Positions 1 to 12,241 are shown, counted from the first letter of the stretch. The stretch: DNA of 64,000 bases from Tetragonia tetragonoides (GCA_038025085.1 CM076146.1:11346001-11410000); one strand, 5' to 3'. The notes: generated by a model not told the origin, from the sequence alone. Numbers and translations are program-made.

Positions 1-1476
1 AAGGGGAAGGAGCCTTACTCCTTAGAGAGGAGGAAAGTGTAGAACCAAAACAAACTAGACCAGGTCAAAAGTGGTCCTCATTGTATGAATCAGGTTAGTT
101 TCTTTGGTGCTAATGCTTTTGGGCTTGTGAGTGGGGCACAATTTTGTTTGGACATTCAGCAGGTTTTCTGGGGACAAAGAAAAAAATTTAACAAGACTGA
201 CCAGCCATGAAAAGAACAAAAAGGAAAAAGTTAGCAAAAACCCAGCAAAAATACAACCGTTATGAAGGCTTTCAAGTCCCCATCTTTGCAAAAAGCTCTT
301 GTATAAGCTGTTGCATATAATCTCTCCCATCCCTTTCTCTCCATTCCCCAAAATTGGCAATGATGCTAACTGGATGTTACTGCTCTAAAAACCCTTTTTA
401 TGCTAAAAGGCAATAATACCAAAACTATTCACCCATATTAAATTATTAAGCAGACATCCACCAACCTCAAAAGGTGCGTTTCATACACGCGCCCCATTGT
501 AGATAGCAACTTTGCATTATAAGCTAAACAAAGTTTCTGTTCAACATGTGACTATTTTGGCATTTTTGTGCCTAGGAATCCAATCAGATTCCAGATAATT
601 TGACCCACAGAAGCCCAGAACATACAGATTTTTCTTATCTGCAACTAATTCACCCTGATATATTAATATGGACTATGTTTATTTGCTAACTTGCTAGTTG
701 CTACATTACAAATTCTAGATCACATTCATACTCAAAACCAAAAAAAAAAACAAACAGAAAAATTCTTCTAAAGGGAATTTTTAATTCCAACATCACAGCA
801 GCAGCTTTCATACTTTACCTTACCTACATCACATGCAAATTCTGGCGTGACGCTCTACCCAAGCTGCCTAATTAATGGCCCATCAGAATCTCATTACTTC
901 TACCATCACTTCCTTCCATGATTCATTCCATCATACTGGTGGATATTTCATTAGATATAAAATTAAATTGGCTCTACATATATAATATCCAAATTTAAAT
1001 GTCTCATTCTCATTTATCCAAGCCAAAGCAGATCAAATCAATAAGATGTTCAAGAACTATTTGTCCAACTCAAAAATTAAGCTAAACCCAATATTGAGTT
1101 TAATTTCCTACCCTCATTTGCTACCTTGTTGAATTTTTAGTAAAATACCTCTAACACAAGCAAAAAAGAACTAATATTTTGCTACTCCACAAAATTAACA
1201 ATGCAAGCAAGAAAACTAAAATAAATACAGAAAAATAGAAACCCAGTAACCCTGACAAGAGAGAGAATAAGAAATTACCATGGAAAAGCCAGAACAAGCT
1301 ACCAATTTGTCTATATGATCTCAAACACATATTTGTCAAATTGTGGTTATTGACTCAAATATATCCAACTCAATCCCAAAATGGGTCCAAATTTATGCCA
1401 CCACATATCATAATCAAACCAACAAAAACAACAAAATCATAATTTCATAGAGAGAAAAAGGGATGTAATTACTTAC
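1..1476 (-). other. Intron 1 (partial) of the LRR receptor kinase
   Basis: This AT-rich stretch lies downstream of the canonical GTAAGT donor (1471-1476 read on minus) of the LRR-kinase exon. I see no kinase C-lobe motifs in any frame, so the second coding exon must lie left of position 1 and the intron is longer than 1.47 kb. Near 1255-1303 it holds a near copy of the last bases of the exon with its own potential donor. Confidence 0.7.
1255..1303 (-). repeat. Intronic near-copy of the exon 1 end with donor site
   Basis: On the minus strand 1279-1303 reads almost the same as the exon end at 1477-1502, and encodes GSLFWLFHG in place of GSLFWLLHG. It is followed by GTAATT, a possible 5' splice site. 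The purine-rich flank (agagagaataag against agagagaaaaag) also matches, so the duplicated block is about 45-50 bp. Confidence 0.65.
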
Positions 1477-2821
1477 CATGTAAAAGCCAGAACAAGCTCC
1501 CATTAGGCAAATAATCAAAAACCAACAACTTCTCATCTCTAGCAAAATAATAAGCTTTCAAACCCACCAAATTCTTATGTCTTAATCTCCCTAAAACTTC
1601 CATAAAACCCTCAAACTCTTTCTTCCCACCATTACTAACACTAACTTCCTTCAATCTCTTCACTGCTACAACACTCCCATCATCTAGGACCGCCTTATAC
1701 GCCGTACCAAACACCCCTTTCCCTAACATCTCAGCTGAAGCCCTTAACAAATCTTCCAATTCAAACTTCCTTACACCCTCATAAAACACCATTTTCCCTT
1801 CTTCACCACCCACCATATTATTAAAATTCCTTGGACTTGCTGAATATAATATTTTTTCTCCATTTGAAATCACATTTTTCTTTCTTTTTATCATATCTTT
1901 ATTATTTTTTCTACAAAAATAACAATATAATAACATAGAAATTGCTCCTAAAACCACATCTCCCAATATAATCGCAATTATGGCCCACAAACTCATTCTT
2001 CCTTTATTACTAGTATTATTACTGGGTCTTGTTTTCGTTGGAACTGAACTCGGCGATGACGTCACCACTACGGTGTTGGTCCCACCTGGAGGGCCCACCG
2101 GAGACACGTCAGCACCACCACCGGGGAGGTCAGGGTGGGTGGAGGTTTCCTTGCAGGGAGACAATGGGGACCCACAGAGAGCACGGTTATCCAGAAAAGA
2201 AGTCGCCGGGAAAGAGGAGAGAGAAAGTGGGATTTGACCGGTGAGACGGTTGTTGGAGATATTGAAATCCTGAATACTTGGGAGATGTAAGTCAGTAATG
2301 GGACCGGTGAGACGGTTGTTTGAGAGACGGAGAGTGAGGAGGTGGGAAAATGAGAGAGGAGGGAGGTTGGAAGAGAGAGAGTTGAAAGAGAGGTCGAGAC
2401 GAAGGAGGAGAGAGAGAGAGGAGAGAGAAAGAGGGATGGGGCCGGAGAAGGAGTTGTGAGAGAGGAAGAGGAGTTTGAGAGGGGAAGGGGAAGAAGGGAG
2501 AGAAGAAGGGAGTGGGCCGGAGAAGTTGTTGAAGGAGAGAGAGAGAAGACGGAGGTGAGAGAGAGAGAGGAGAGAGAGTGGGAATGGGCCGGTGAGGGTG
2601 CGGTTTTCGAGGATGAGTTTTATGACGCGGTTGTTGAGGCAGGTTATGCCGGAGAATGTGCAAGGAGAGGAGAGAGAAAAGTTCCAGGGGAGGAGGAAGG
2701 GAGGAGAGAGAGTGGTGGTGAAGGAATGGAGAGGGGGAAAGTCGGGGTGGGGTTGAGGAAGGGAGGAGAGAGAGAGAGGGAGGAGGAGGAAGAAGAAGAG
2801 GAGGGAGGTGAGAGGAGGCAT
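1477..2821 (-). CDS. LRR-III (PRK-type) receptor-like kinase, exon 1, 5' part of gene
   Basis: This is the first exon of a plasma-membrane receptor-like kinase. The reading starts at an ATG followed by a Leu-rich signal peptide (residues 1-20). A short LRR N-cap with CTFSGITC comes next, then about five leucine-rich repeats (roughly residues 65-205) closed by a C-cap near CGSPLSPC. A Ser/Pro/Thr-rich juxtamembrane stretch leads to one membrane segment (about 278-303). The kinase N-lobe begins around residue 355 with the glycine loop LGKGVFGTAYKA and the lysine in VAVKRLKEV. The exon ends after LVFDYLPNGSLFWLLHG at a GTAAGT donor. That is the conserved intron position of the family, whose second exon encodes the rest of the kinase. 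Many LRR-III members are catalytically weak or inactive, and the C-lobe needed to judge this is off the window. The family assignment is firm; ligand and role are unknown. Confidence 0.9.
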
Positions 2822-3450
2822 TGGTGGAGAGAGAGAGACAGAGGGGAGTGGAGATGGAGAGAGAGAGAGTGTGTGTGGTGGTGGGGGGGGGGTGTTAAGT
2901 TTAGTAAGTGAAGTGTTGGGAGTGTGGCTGACACTAGAGACAAGGGGTGTGTGGAAAAATGGAGAAGAGGAGGGAGATTGGAATTAATTGCATCATTGGG
3001 CAGGGGAAGGGAAAGGGTCCAAGGGAAATGGCTGAGGGTTGTTATCGACTCATCGTTGTATTATTGTTTCATGGGACCTTGTAAATGGGTTGGACGGGTA
3101 AGATTCGGGTTATTAATGGGTCGGGTTTAAATTGAATCGATTTTTTTGGGCCAATTTCGATTTTCAATTATGTGACAGGTTTGACAACTATTATCTCACA
3201 ATCTTTGACTTCGAATCTTTTTGGGTTGGGTTTAGTCGGGTTGAATTCAGATCGGTCATTGAGTTGGGTCATTTTTTACCAGCTCTACGTGGGGGGCATT
3301 ATGTTATGGGGAGATGGATTTTTTTTTTTTGGAGAGGATGGGGAGATGGATTTAAGAAGGGGAGAGAGACGACACTCATTTTTACTCCAACAAGACATTA
3401 GACAAATTACCATTTTCATCAAGGATGGATTCTTTTTTATTGAATAGGAT
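2822..3450 (-). promoter_or_regulatory. 5' flank of the LRR receptor kinase
   Basis: This is upstream sequence of the kinase gene. Next to the start codon it is purine-rich on plus (GA/GT tracts around 2822-2900, including a run of nine G at 2883-2891), which gives a CT-rich leader on the coding strand. CT-rich leaders are common in plant 5' UTRs. No specific TATA box or start site can be fixed by eye. ORFs predicted here are low-complexity artefacts. Confidence 0.45.
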
Positions 3451-4480
3451 TGAAAGGATAAGTGAATTGAATAGACCGAGTAAATGAACTGAAATGAAAT
3501 GGATGGGCAAATGAAAATATATGTAGTTCAGTCACTTATAAACTGACTTCAATTGATAAGTGAACTGGTAAGGTCGATCGTTATTTTGTTTGTCTGATTG
3601 ATGATGTGACCCTCCGTTGCAGAATTATTAGGTGCTTTAAAATCCCCACTTATAGTAAGGGCAATTTGGTCATTCAAAAGAATGTTGTGATTTATGTTGG
3701 AAACCGTCATTCACATGTTATTGCAATGCACACCATCAATCAAACGGCATGTTGATAGAGTTAGAGTTTGTTATTAAAGTGAAACCATTTTTTGATTCTC
3801 ATCTAACCACAATGATAATATTGAAACCCCAGGCCGGGTAACTAAAATAAGATTGTACCAAACCTCAAGTAATCAAAATGAAATTACTCCCTAACAAAAA
3901 GTATTGTATCATACTAACTAAGGTACTTTAGATTTGGTTAAGCCTCAAAGATAAATTAATAAGTTAACCCCACTCATCAATCTAAGAACATAACTCGCAG
4001 GAAGCATGAAACGAAGTCCTAAATTTTAAGAAAGTTTTGACACTTTCCTAAAATCAACTAGATGAATTATAGATAATGATGGAAAACAGAAGAAGTTTTC
4101 AGCACATACACCAGAGATGCTACTTGAGGACCTTATTAGCTTATAACTCGCATCTCATATTTTTTGCCTTTTAAGGACACATTATTTTACAAGGAAGTTC
4201 TCATATGCTTTATGCAAACATAATTTTAAGTTGCAATCATATTTATATCCATATTCGTATACTTCAAAATATAAATTCAGCTATGTTGATTAGTAAGATA
4301 GCTTATATACTAGGTTCTTTGAACACCTCAGATGCAATATGTACGTTGATATTGTATCTATGAGACTGCAAACAAAGAACCAACGTCTAGTTGTAAGAGA
4401 GCTCACATCAAGAAAATGGGTTTGGAGTAGAGTCAGACGTGAGTGGACATGAATAGGATGAGATATACTTCAAAAGTTTT
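3451..4480. other. Intergenic, decayed MITE-like patch at the left end
   Basis: At 3440-3570 there is a patch of gaattga/gaactga motifs resembling the MITE family seen whole at 51082-51328, but without recognisable inverted ends. The rest is AT-rich and shows no coding signal that I can support. Confidence 0.3.
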
Positions 4481-5575
4481 TCGTCGAAAAGACGAAAAGT
4501 GGTGATGATCAAACACTTCTATCAGAAAACTGTTAAACAACAATCATACTGATCTACGTTTTCGAGTGAGCTTAAATATATTTTTCAAGTTTTGTATATC
4601 AAACAGTCCAACAATAATTCCCCTCTACTTGTTATTTTTTATGAAGTGGGAGGCTAGTAGATTATTTTCCAATCTAGGATCCAACAAAGGTAGCCTCTCT
4701 ATGAACTAATGTAAGACTACATACATGTACATGTGCATCCTCCTATGATAGGAAACCTTATGAGAAACACTTGGTTTAGGTTTGTAAGATCTTGATACCA
4801 ATACTCGTGACTCGAAACTTTGTGCCCTATAAAGCTTGCAGCTGTAGTTAGACATTCTTGATTTTGAACTCCTAGTAGTTATACTACTGATTCTCGTGGG
4901 ATTGTTATTTCAGCAGATTTTCGATTAATATGAAAGAGAACATTGTGTGCATAACCAACAAATAGTGTTTGCTGGTACATTAACATGCCATTGCCGGATC
5001 AGCAGATGATTAGCAGACCCTATACACAGCTAGTGTCGGATCAGCAAACCATATACACAAATAGCTTTATCTGCCAGACGCGTCTTGACATTTCCGCAAC
5101 TTGTTTTGACATTTAAGCAATGAAGACTCATCGAGATGTGCAGGAGATTAGACTTCACACTACATGAATGCAGTTTCATACAATGGATGGAGTTCAGACA
5201 TTCACAATCAGAGGAATGTTGAGAATGGGCAAGACCGTAACTGTCACAAAACATGCAGTTGCATTATCCCACAACTATCAAATCATTAACATATTAGAAT
5301 CATAAATGTACCACAGGACTACAGACTACTCTTCTGATCTTCATTAGACTAGCCTTCACAGACTCCCTGTACAGACCAAATCAAAATAGAAACCGAATAA
5401 GTTATGTGAAGCTTATACAAGAACCAGCAGTACTTGACTCAACAGAAAGCCATTGCAGTCAAGCTTTAAGGTGTACTTTAAGTCAGTTTTGTGATTCAAA
5501 AAACATATAGCAAGTGTAAATACTATCCACTTGAAACAAATATTATGTTAGTCTTTCGCTAACGCCATAGATTTA
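4481..5575 (-). repeat. Conserved 3' flank of kinase K1 (repeat family)
   Basis: This stretch is shared, diverged, with the sequences following K2 (about 14400-15390) and K3 (about 22080-22800). Shared words include atgagaaacacttggtt, ccctataaagctt and acaacttgttt. It is therefore part of the duplicated kinase unit, perhaps including its 3' UTR, and carries no coding sequence I can support. Confidence 0.55.
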
Positions 5576-6898
5576 TCATAAAAAGTATAGATTGTAGTTA
5601 ACAGGTTCGGACAGATTCGACAACATTATGCTCATAAGTACTATTTGATGTCCTGAAGATGACTTTTCATTATTGTCTATCTCATGATCAGATTTTTCCG
5701 AAGCAAGCTTTGGCTCTACTATTTCAAGATGTCCAATAAATAAGAAATTTTCTCCACTGGGAAAGTAAAAACTAACCTTGGGAATATTGATATAGCAAAA
5801 ACTGGCCTTGGGGGGGGGAGGGGGAGATAAATCTGGCATGGGGGGCATTTCTAGTAATTCAAGAGTCCCCTCTAGCATTTCCACTACTCTGGTAATAGAT
5901 GGCCGGTTTGAAGGATACATCTGTATGCACCATAAGCTCACTAAAATCATCTTCCTCTGTAACCTTCTCTCAACCTCATTCATACTCTCTCGACAGGAAA
6001 CTTCCTCCCCAAGTTGAACTCGATTGTATATCTATTGGGGGAATTGCATTTCACTGTTGCATTGAACTTCAGCAGAAATATTCTTCCTGCCACAGACCAT
6101 GTCTAAGACCATCATCCCATAACTATACACGTCTGATTTATGGGAAACTCCACCATAATTTCAGCAGAATACTTCAGGAGCAATGTACCCAATGGTCCCC
6201 CTTGCATCCACCATTGATATAATACTATCCTTTTGGACACTCAATCTAGCAAGACCAAAGTCAGAAATTTTTGGGCAGAATTCTTCATCGAGGAGAATAT
6301 TGTGAGGCTTAATGTCGAAGTGCAAAATTCGTGCATTACAACCTCGGTGTAAGTAGTCTAGTCCCCTACCAATGCCAACAGCAATATGGAACAGGGTTTC
6401 AAACGACAATGATTGGCCACTAGCTGCACAATATACAAATTTCTCAAGAGATCCATTTGGTAGAAAATCATAGACAAGAGCTCTTTTCTTTCCTTCAAAA
6501 CAGAAACCTAAAAGACTAACAATGTTGATGTGGTTAGTTCTACTGATGCTTACAATCTCATTGATGAATTCTTCTCCATTACCCTTCAATTGCTTCAACA
6601 CTTTCACTGCCACAAGACGGCCATCATGCAGTTTGCCTTTGTAAACAACACCATACCCTCCTTCACCAAGTTTATCTTTCAAGGAATTGGTCATTTTCCT
6701 TATATCATCGTATGAGTATCTTTTCGGGGCAAGAGATCCATAGTTTTTCAGAAAGGCCTCCACATTTTGGTTATCCATTGTTCCTCTAGTCCACAAAACT
6801 GAAATGTATTGGTTGATTGTCTTGTTTTTGAATAGATGAATAAAGCAATCAATATCACTATCCCAATTGCTGAAGCAATTGCATTTATAGAAAGACAA
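5576..6898 (-). pseudogene. LRK10L-type receptor kinase K1, kinase exon, pseudogene
   Basis: This is a kinase-domain exon of the LRK10L (Lr10-like/WAK-associated) receptor kinase family. Visible motifs are the loop [19 protein letters not shown], the catalytic loop [14 protein letters not shown] (D for the usual H in HRD-type loops), SDFGLARL and [10 protein letters not shown]. Two in-frame stops break it. A TGA at 6161-6163 replaces the residue after APEVFC, and a TAG at 6032-6034 stands where paralogue K4 has Trp in FPQW. The frame is otherwise kept from 6898 down to 5576, so these are point nonsense changes. Upstream, the transmembrane segment ([18 protein letters not shown]) is readable only in another frame from the kinase, so there is also an indel near 6800-6830. 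The ectodomain exon is missing from its expected place. It is non-functional as a kinase unless a truncated product is used. Confidence 0.88.
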
Positions 6899-7014
6899 TA
6901 TCGGTACATTACTGATACAACTGAATTATGAGAAGAACATAACAGATAATATCACTATTTACATTTTGGTTATCCTTTTCTTTTATAGTGCACTAGGAAC
7001 AGATAATAAAATTC

Positions 7015-7213
7015 ACCGGCATGATCTCCAACTTCATTTAAAGATAAAACATAGTGGGGCGATTAAGTCTTGCGAGACTAGCTATACTATCCCGGTTGCT
7101 AAGAGAGGGCTAGATGAGCTCAATAATGAAAATGCCACGCTTCTCAGTGTCTTGCCCGAGGGATTTGAGTTGGATTACAAAGTGAACTTTACACATTTTG
7201 TAAATAAAACTCT
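7015..7213 (+). pseudogene. WAK_assoc ectodomain fragment, inverted relative to K1
   Basis: The plus strand encodes a piece with IKSCETSY, the motif NATLLSVLPEGFEL, and YKVNFT. It matches the end of the K4 ectodomain (IKSCKSIY, NATLLSVFSKGFEM, YIVNFT). The neighbouring kinase exon K1 is on the minus strand, so the ectodomain piece is in opposite orientation to its expected partner. It ends without the following cysteines and is a relic. Confidence 0.8.
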
Positions 7214-8085
7214 TATATTGAGTATATAAAGATAATATTGAGTACTAAAAAGATATTTCTGAAAACAATTTTAGTTAAGTTATTTTATAAAGAAAAACTC
7301 CTTAAAATCATTTTCATAAATACACGTATAAAACTTGCGTACTCAAGAATACTTGGTAACTCACGCACTGTTACTTCAGCTGTTACCAACTGTACCTTCG
7401 ATTCCAACCTCAATGACTTAAGCACGACTTCTCTTACATGAAGTCTAATAAAAGCAATAAAGCCCTAACTTAATTCCGTTTTTAATTCCTTGTAAACAAA
7501 ACTTAGCAAGACAATGTTAGCTTGATAAGTGTCAATTATTTATCATCATCAAAATCATCATAGCTCAACACTCATAGCATATAACATGCCAAAGTATTTC
7601 CATATTGGTGGGGCATAGAAAATGGGGTGATATATGAGACTGTAAGCAAAGAGGGATATGAGGTAATACTTCTAAGCCCAGGTGTATGCTCACTGTGCTG
7701 TGGGCAGAATAATTTCCCCGTATACTTTCATAGATGAGATCGACCTTACTTCGAATCCTCAATAATACGTTTTATGCACTGTCAATGAAGTTCTTCCTTC
7801 TTTGTCCCAAGCACTTTCTCTGCAGTTTCTGCACATTCTAAGGCTTCTTTTTGTTTGCTGGAAATTGGTTTCCTTTCCATTCATGTTGTTTACAGATATC
7901 AATGACTAGCGAAATTCATAGGAAATTAAGCAACCTCCCAAGGTGAGAAAATGACTTTTTCCAAGACAAAGACCCGATGTATATTCGAGTTTGGGAAAGA
8001 ACAAAGAGGTAATTTTAAATTGCTTAAAAATGGTTGGTCATAGGAGTTTGTGCTCATCTCTCTTATTGCTCTCTCCACTTTCTGA
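7214..8085. other. Intergenic, no gene seen
   Basis: This is AT-rich sequence with only short, uninformative reading frames. A possible intron acceptor (ttgcaag) occurs just before the transposon-derived segment that follows. Confidence 0.4.
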
Positions 8086-8087
8086 TT

Positions 8088-8516
8088 GCAAGGCATAAAG
8101 ATGGGACATTTGTTGATTTGGCTGAACCAAAGTGGCATGAATTTCACGAGTTGCATGATAAACAGATGGTGGAGAAAGGGGCTGATGACTTGACAATTGA
8201 TGAAGCATTTCAGAGTGTTCTTGGCTACCGTTCAGGATATGCAAGGAGATTGGGGTATGGGCATCCAATGCTATCAAAAGGGGGGAAGAAAAGGACAGCT
8301 GAGGTGCAAACTGAATTGGACTTGTTACGTGACCGTGACCGTGAAATTGAGATGCAAGCTGAGATTGAGAGACTAAAAGAAGATGCTAAGAGAAAAGAGC
8401 AAGAGGCTCTTGAAAGGGAAGCTAAGAGAGAAGAAGAATCCCGAGTTATGGTTGCCAACCTTCGATCCGAGATGCAAGCCAAGTTTGACGCAATCATGAT
8501 GAGATGTCCAAGCTAG
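8088..8516 (+). pseudogene. C-terminal part of a plant Ptta/En/Spm-type transposon protein
   Basis: The plus-strand frame begins within HKDGTFVDLAEPKWHEFHE and ends in a stop at 8516. The pattern DGTFVD followed by HE repeats, and a long charged coiled coil (about residues 90-155 of the open frame, rich in E, K and R, e.g. LLRDRDREIEMQAEIERL), is typical of the C-terminal half of plant CACTA-associated Ptta/En/Spm proteins. No N-terminal part is found upstream, so it is a fragment. Residues upstream of HKDG are probably not original coding sequence. Confidence 0.65.
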
Positions 8517-9186
8517 GATAAATCATTTAGTTTTCGAGTAAGAGAAAATTTATCACCCTACGTAGGCAACTTGGCATCAAATAGATGAGCAAACTTGCAG
8601 AAGTTTCTGTGGGGCTCTGCACAACACAGTAACCTTCATCTGGTAGCTTGAGATCTAGTGTGCAAAGGTTTAAGAAAAAATATAGAGAAGAAAAGAAACT
8701 AGATATCTAGGTGTGTAGAACTGTGAATATTGAAGCTACCACTGAGCACATTGGACAGTGGATGAAAAACCTGGCCTTTTGTGGGTTGAAATTTTATCTA
8801 AAGCCAATAATTTGATCTGGCAACATGATCTTCCTATTGGCAATAGTTGCTATTGGAGAATATTATGCAAGTTTATACGGCGAATATAGATATATCAGTC
8901 TCCATTTAAAATCAGTATGTCCATTGTGGCACAAACTATAGTCTACAGTATCGAATAATGTGGAAACCGAGCCGAAACCGAAGAGAAAAGAAACCTTATC
9001 CAGGGGGACAAGTTGCTTTCTGCAAGTCTTTCTAGAGAAAGATTGAAAACAGTGTGCAGATTTACAGGACATAGGACAAAAGTGGTCATTTAGGAAATTA
9101 CAGCCAAGAGGATTTAGAGAAATAAGAGGTACTCTTTAAACTCAGAGGCCCTTTCCCACGTAGTAAAAGTTCCGTCTTGAATGAGT

Positions 9187-9316
9187 CTTCATTTCAGATG
9201 CAATTACTCTATTGTGGCTCCCTAAATTCTATGAATGAGTAGAGAAACCTGTAGGAGAGAAAACACCACTTCATTTCAGATGCAGTTACTCCTATTGTGG
9301 CTCCCTAAATTCTATC
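9187..9316. repeat. Direct repeat, two copies of about 47 bp
   Basis: The segment at 9187-9233 (cttcatttcagatgca, then ctattgtggctccctaaatt) recurs with few changes at 9269-9316, separated by about 36 bp. The surrounding 8517-10000 holds no gene that I can support. The sequence around 8550-8620 resembles that around 9410-9460, which suggests a larger old duplication. Confidence 0.65.
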
Positions 9317-9999
9317 ATGAGAAAATAACTTTCGCCAAAGGTGAAAGACATCACTTTTTAATATTTTGGTTTGTTTTTTCTGTATGTCTGGTTTCCACGT
9401 AAACTTCACAGAATCACCCTATGTTGGCATCAGATAGATACACTTAGACCTCAAACACTACAACACAGTAAAGTTTTGAAGGGATAAAGAAAATTATATG
9501 CTAGAAGAAGAGATTGAAATGGATAGGCGTAAGACTTCACAGAATAGAGCCATTATGGCCAAAGAATATTGGATGGAAAAAGCTGTGAACTGTGGCGGAC
9601 CGGTGGAGAAGAGAGAGAACTCGAACGATTTCTGAAACAAATGGAGTATGAATTAAAGAAGTAATCCTTTGAATGGGTATTTTGCCTTCAAATTTGTCTA
9701 AATTTTCATAATCAGCTGATTAGCTACATTGTCAAAAGTACAATGAGTTATCAAAATAAGCTGATTAGCTACATGAGTTTAACAAATGCCTATTCACCTC
9801 ATTAGTATGAGAAAATTTACCAATTAGACCAGAAAAATCTTTCTTCACATACACGCGAAAAGTCATATGCAGAAAAGTCTCAAGTCTTTTTTTCAAGTCA
9901 ATCTAGTAAACCCAAGTCAGGAACAGACACTCCATCAATGAAAGTAACGATCACATACAGCCTCAGGGCATGGTCTTGGGTCTGGGTCGCAGGAGGCTC

Positions 10000-10679
10000 A
10001 AATATACGTAAGCAATCTTACCCCTAACTAGTAGGGAGGCCACAATTTCACAACTTGTTTGATATTAAATCATTGGAGATGAATCTAGGAAAAGCGCAAG
10101 TGAGTTATCATGCACATTACATGAATGCAATATCATACAGTGGTAATAAACTTCAGCAAAAAGACTTCAGTTCAAAACCAGCCGAAACCAACAATTATCA
10201 TATAGGGTCTGGTTGTTCAGAAAAAAAACAGCAGCAACCAGTAATCTCAGCAATCATCACAGAAATATAGCAAATTGTACCTGTAATCTTCAGCAAAAAC
10301 TTCATTTCAAAACCAGCAAACTTCAGCAACTTTCTGCAACTCCCACGCAGAACTCGAGCAAATTTCAGCACAACGGCAACCTTCATTTCCTGAAAGGAGA
10401 TGTTGTAAAAGGACCCTTCTTGTCCAGACCAAAAATGAAAACGATAATGGAAATAACTTGCTGAATGTAATACAAGGACCAACAACACTTACTATCACTG
10501 AAAACATTCCAGGCAAGCCCTACTATACTGTATAGAAAAAACAAAATCGCTGAATAAAAAACGATGATCATAATTATCCCTACTCAAAGACATGAATATA
10601 AAGCTAGTACTCATTAGTTACAGAAGTGTGTGTGAAATCATAAAGTACATGATAAAGCCGAAATTAGTGACCAAGAAGC
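10000..10679 (-). repeat. F-box 3' flank copy (for fragment F0)
   Basis: This is related to the sequences after F1 (11680-12240), F2 (29980-30630), F3 (34640-34990) and F4 (52840-53285). Shared words include gatgaatctaggaaaag, tgaatgcaatatcataca and aaccaacagcac. It begins with an Au-SINE-like segment (gcaatcttacccctaa). There are no supported coding frames. Confidence 0.55.
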
Positions 10680-10915
10680 AGGGGACTCGAGCCCCAGTTG
10701 TTAAATTGTAAATACCACTATCTTTGCCCCCCTTATTATATCTTGCTGCTCCGCTGTAATAGAGGGTCCTATAATCATGGCTAAATAAATGCAATTAGGC
10801 TTACAGCCATGGGAGGGAGATGCACTCACAGAAAAGGAAGAGCTAGTCTGCTAGTCTCCACAAAAGCAGCTCGAGAGTTGCCTGCATCTCCTAGGTTGTG
10901 CACTTCCTAGGCATT
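10680..10915 (-). pseudogene. DUF295 F-box gene fragment F0 (C-terminal end)
   Basis: On minus this corresponds to the last roughly 75 codons of the DUF295 F-box genes in this cluster. The parts matching KASPSHGCKPN, the YYTHDYR region, GIYNLTTG and the WLESP end are recognisable but contain indels. For example, the segment between the last two motifs is lost, and a short duplication lies near 10846-10856. No F-box or middle part is present. It is a remnant of one cluster unit, directly left of the F1 unit. Confidence 0.75.
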
Positions 10916-10959
10916 ATTTGCTTTTCTTGTGATACCTTTTTTTTCCATTGTACGTGAGG

Positions 10960-12241
10960 TTTACACACTAAACAAGTGCAGTACAAATTCATAAGCATCA
11001 AGCATTAATTTATACAAACTTATATTGAAGAAGAATTAGTGCGAATTCCACCCAACAAATTACATAATGGCGGAATGACCAAGCTTGCGAAGATTCTTGA
11101 CTAATTTATCATGCTAAGCACGATGACACTTATATAGCTAATTTTAACTGAGCTTAAATATATTTATCAGTTTCATAGTAGATAATGGACTTCGTCAAAC
11201 ATCTGACATAGTTTTCCGTTTCTTGTTTTGTAGTATCATGGACTATGTCAAACACCTGACTTAGTTCCCCTCCAGATTTTATTTGCTATGATGTCCGAGG
11301 TTCGTTGATACGTTTCCAATGTAGGGTCTTACAGGAACAACATCTCTGTACACCCATCTACCGTACCTAGTCGAGACTTGAGCATGAAAGTGCTCACGAA
11401 GCTATTTTCTTTTATACAGCTCAAATCACTTCTTTTGGCTTTGGTATCCAAGATGTAGTATCTCCGATCTCTCAAAGCCATACATACGACTTTCATAGAT
11501 TACATTTTCCAAAGAATTTTTGATATGTTTCTATGTGATAGTAATATGGACTAATGGACTTCTGTCTACGCACTTTATATTGGGTATCTGTTTCCCTTCT
11601 TTTTAAGTAGTATAATCGCCCGAAGCATATTTAACATGTTTACAACATATAACAGCAACAGCAAGCCAAACAGGATTATGTCAAGCTGGGTCTGCAGTCT
11701 AGGGAAGTTCAAATGTATGCAACCTTACCCCTGGTAGAGATGCCACATTATAATAACTAGCTTGTTGACATTAAGGCAATGAAGATGAATCTAGGAAAAG
11801 CCTGCAGACTACATTAATGCAATATCATACAATGGAAAGAGTTCAAACATCAGCATACAGGGTCAGGTTTTGTAGAAAATATCATACATGGTCTCAAATA
11901 CTGGGCAAAGATTAGCAACAAGAAGTAAACTACAGCAATCATCACATAAGTCCAGAGCAAAAACCAGTCAGTAAACATGATCAACTCCTGCAAACTGCAG
12001 TTCCAGCACGCAAGAAATAAGATGTATCATAAAACCTCTTCCGGTCCAGATGATAAACGAAATAAGTTACTAAAGCATTTTCAAGAACCAACAGCACGTA
12101 CTGTAACAGTAAGCATTAATCAAGCACTACTGTAGTATAGAATACTATACTGTATAAGAACAGTACTTTATTATGCCAACTCAAAGACAGGAATATAATG
12201 CTAGTACTCATTACTTACAAGTTAAAACAGGGTGAGTGAAA
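10960..12241 (-). repeat. Conserved 3' flank of F1
   Basis: This segment keeps the pre-insertion version of the sequence that the LINE has split elsewhere: catcaagcattaatttatac at 10998-11017 corresponds to the junction of 23250 with 29368. It also holds an Au-SINE-like stretch (about 11690-11755, with tatgcaaccttacccctgg) and the shared F-box 3' block (11760-12240). No coding sequence is seen. Confidence 0.55.

Noticed and set aside
2456..2943. Plus-strand Glu/Arg-rich and minus-strand His/Ser/Pro-rich frames over the LRR-kinase start
   Set aside because: They are shadows of the CT-rich kinase exon and leader. The signal peptide and LRR frame is the coherent one.
10198..10571. Overlapping frames of 62-96 codons on both strands
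   Set aside because: They lie in the shared F-box 3' flank. The frames are not kept in the other copies of the flank.
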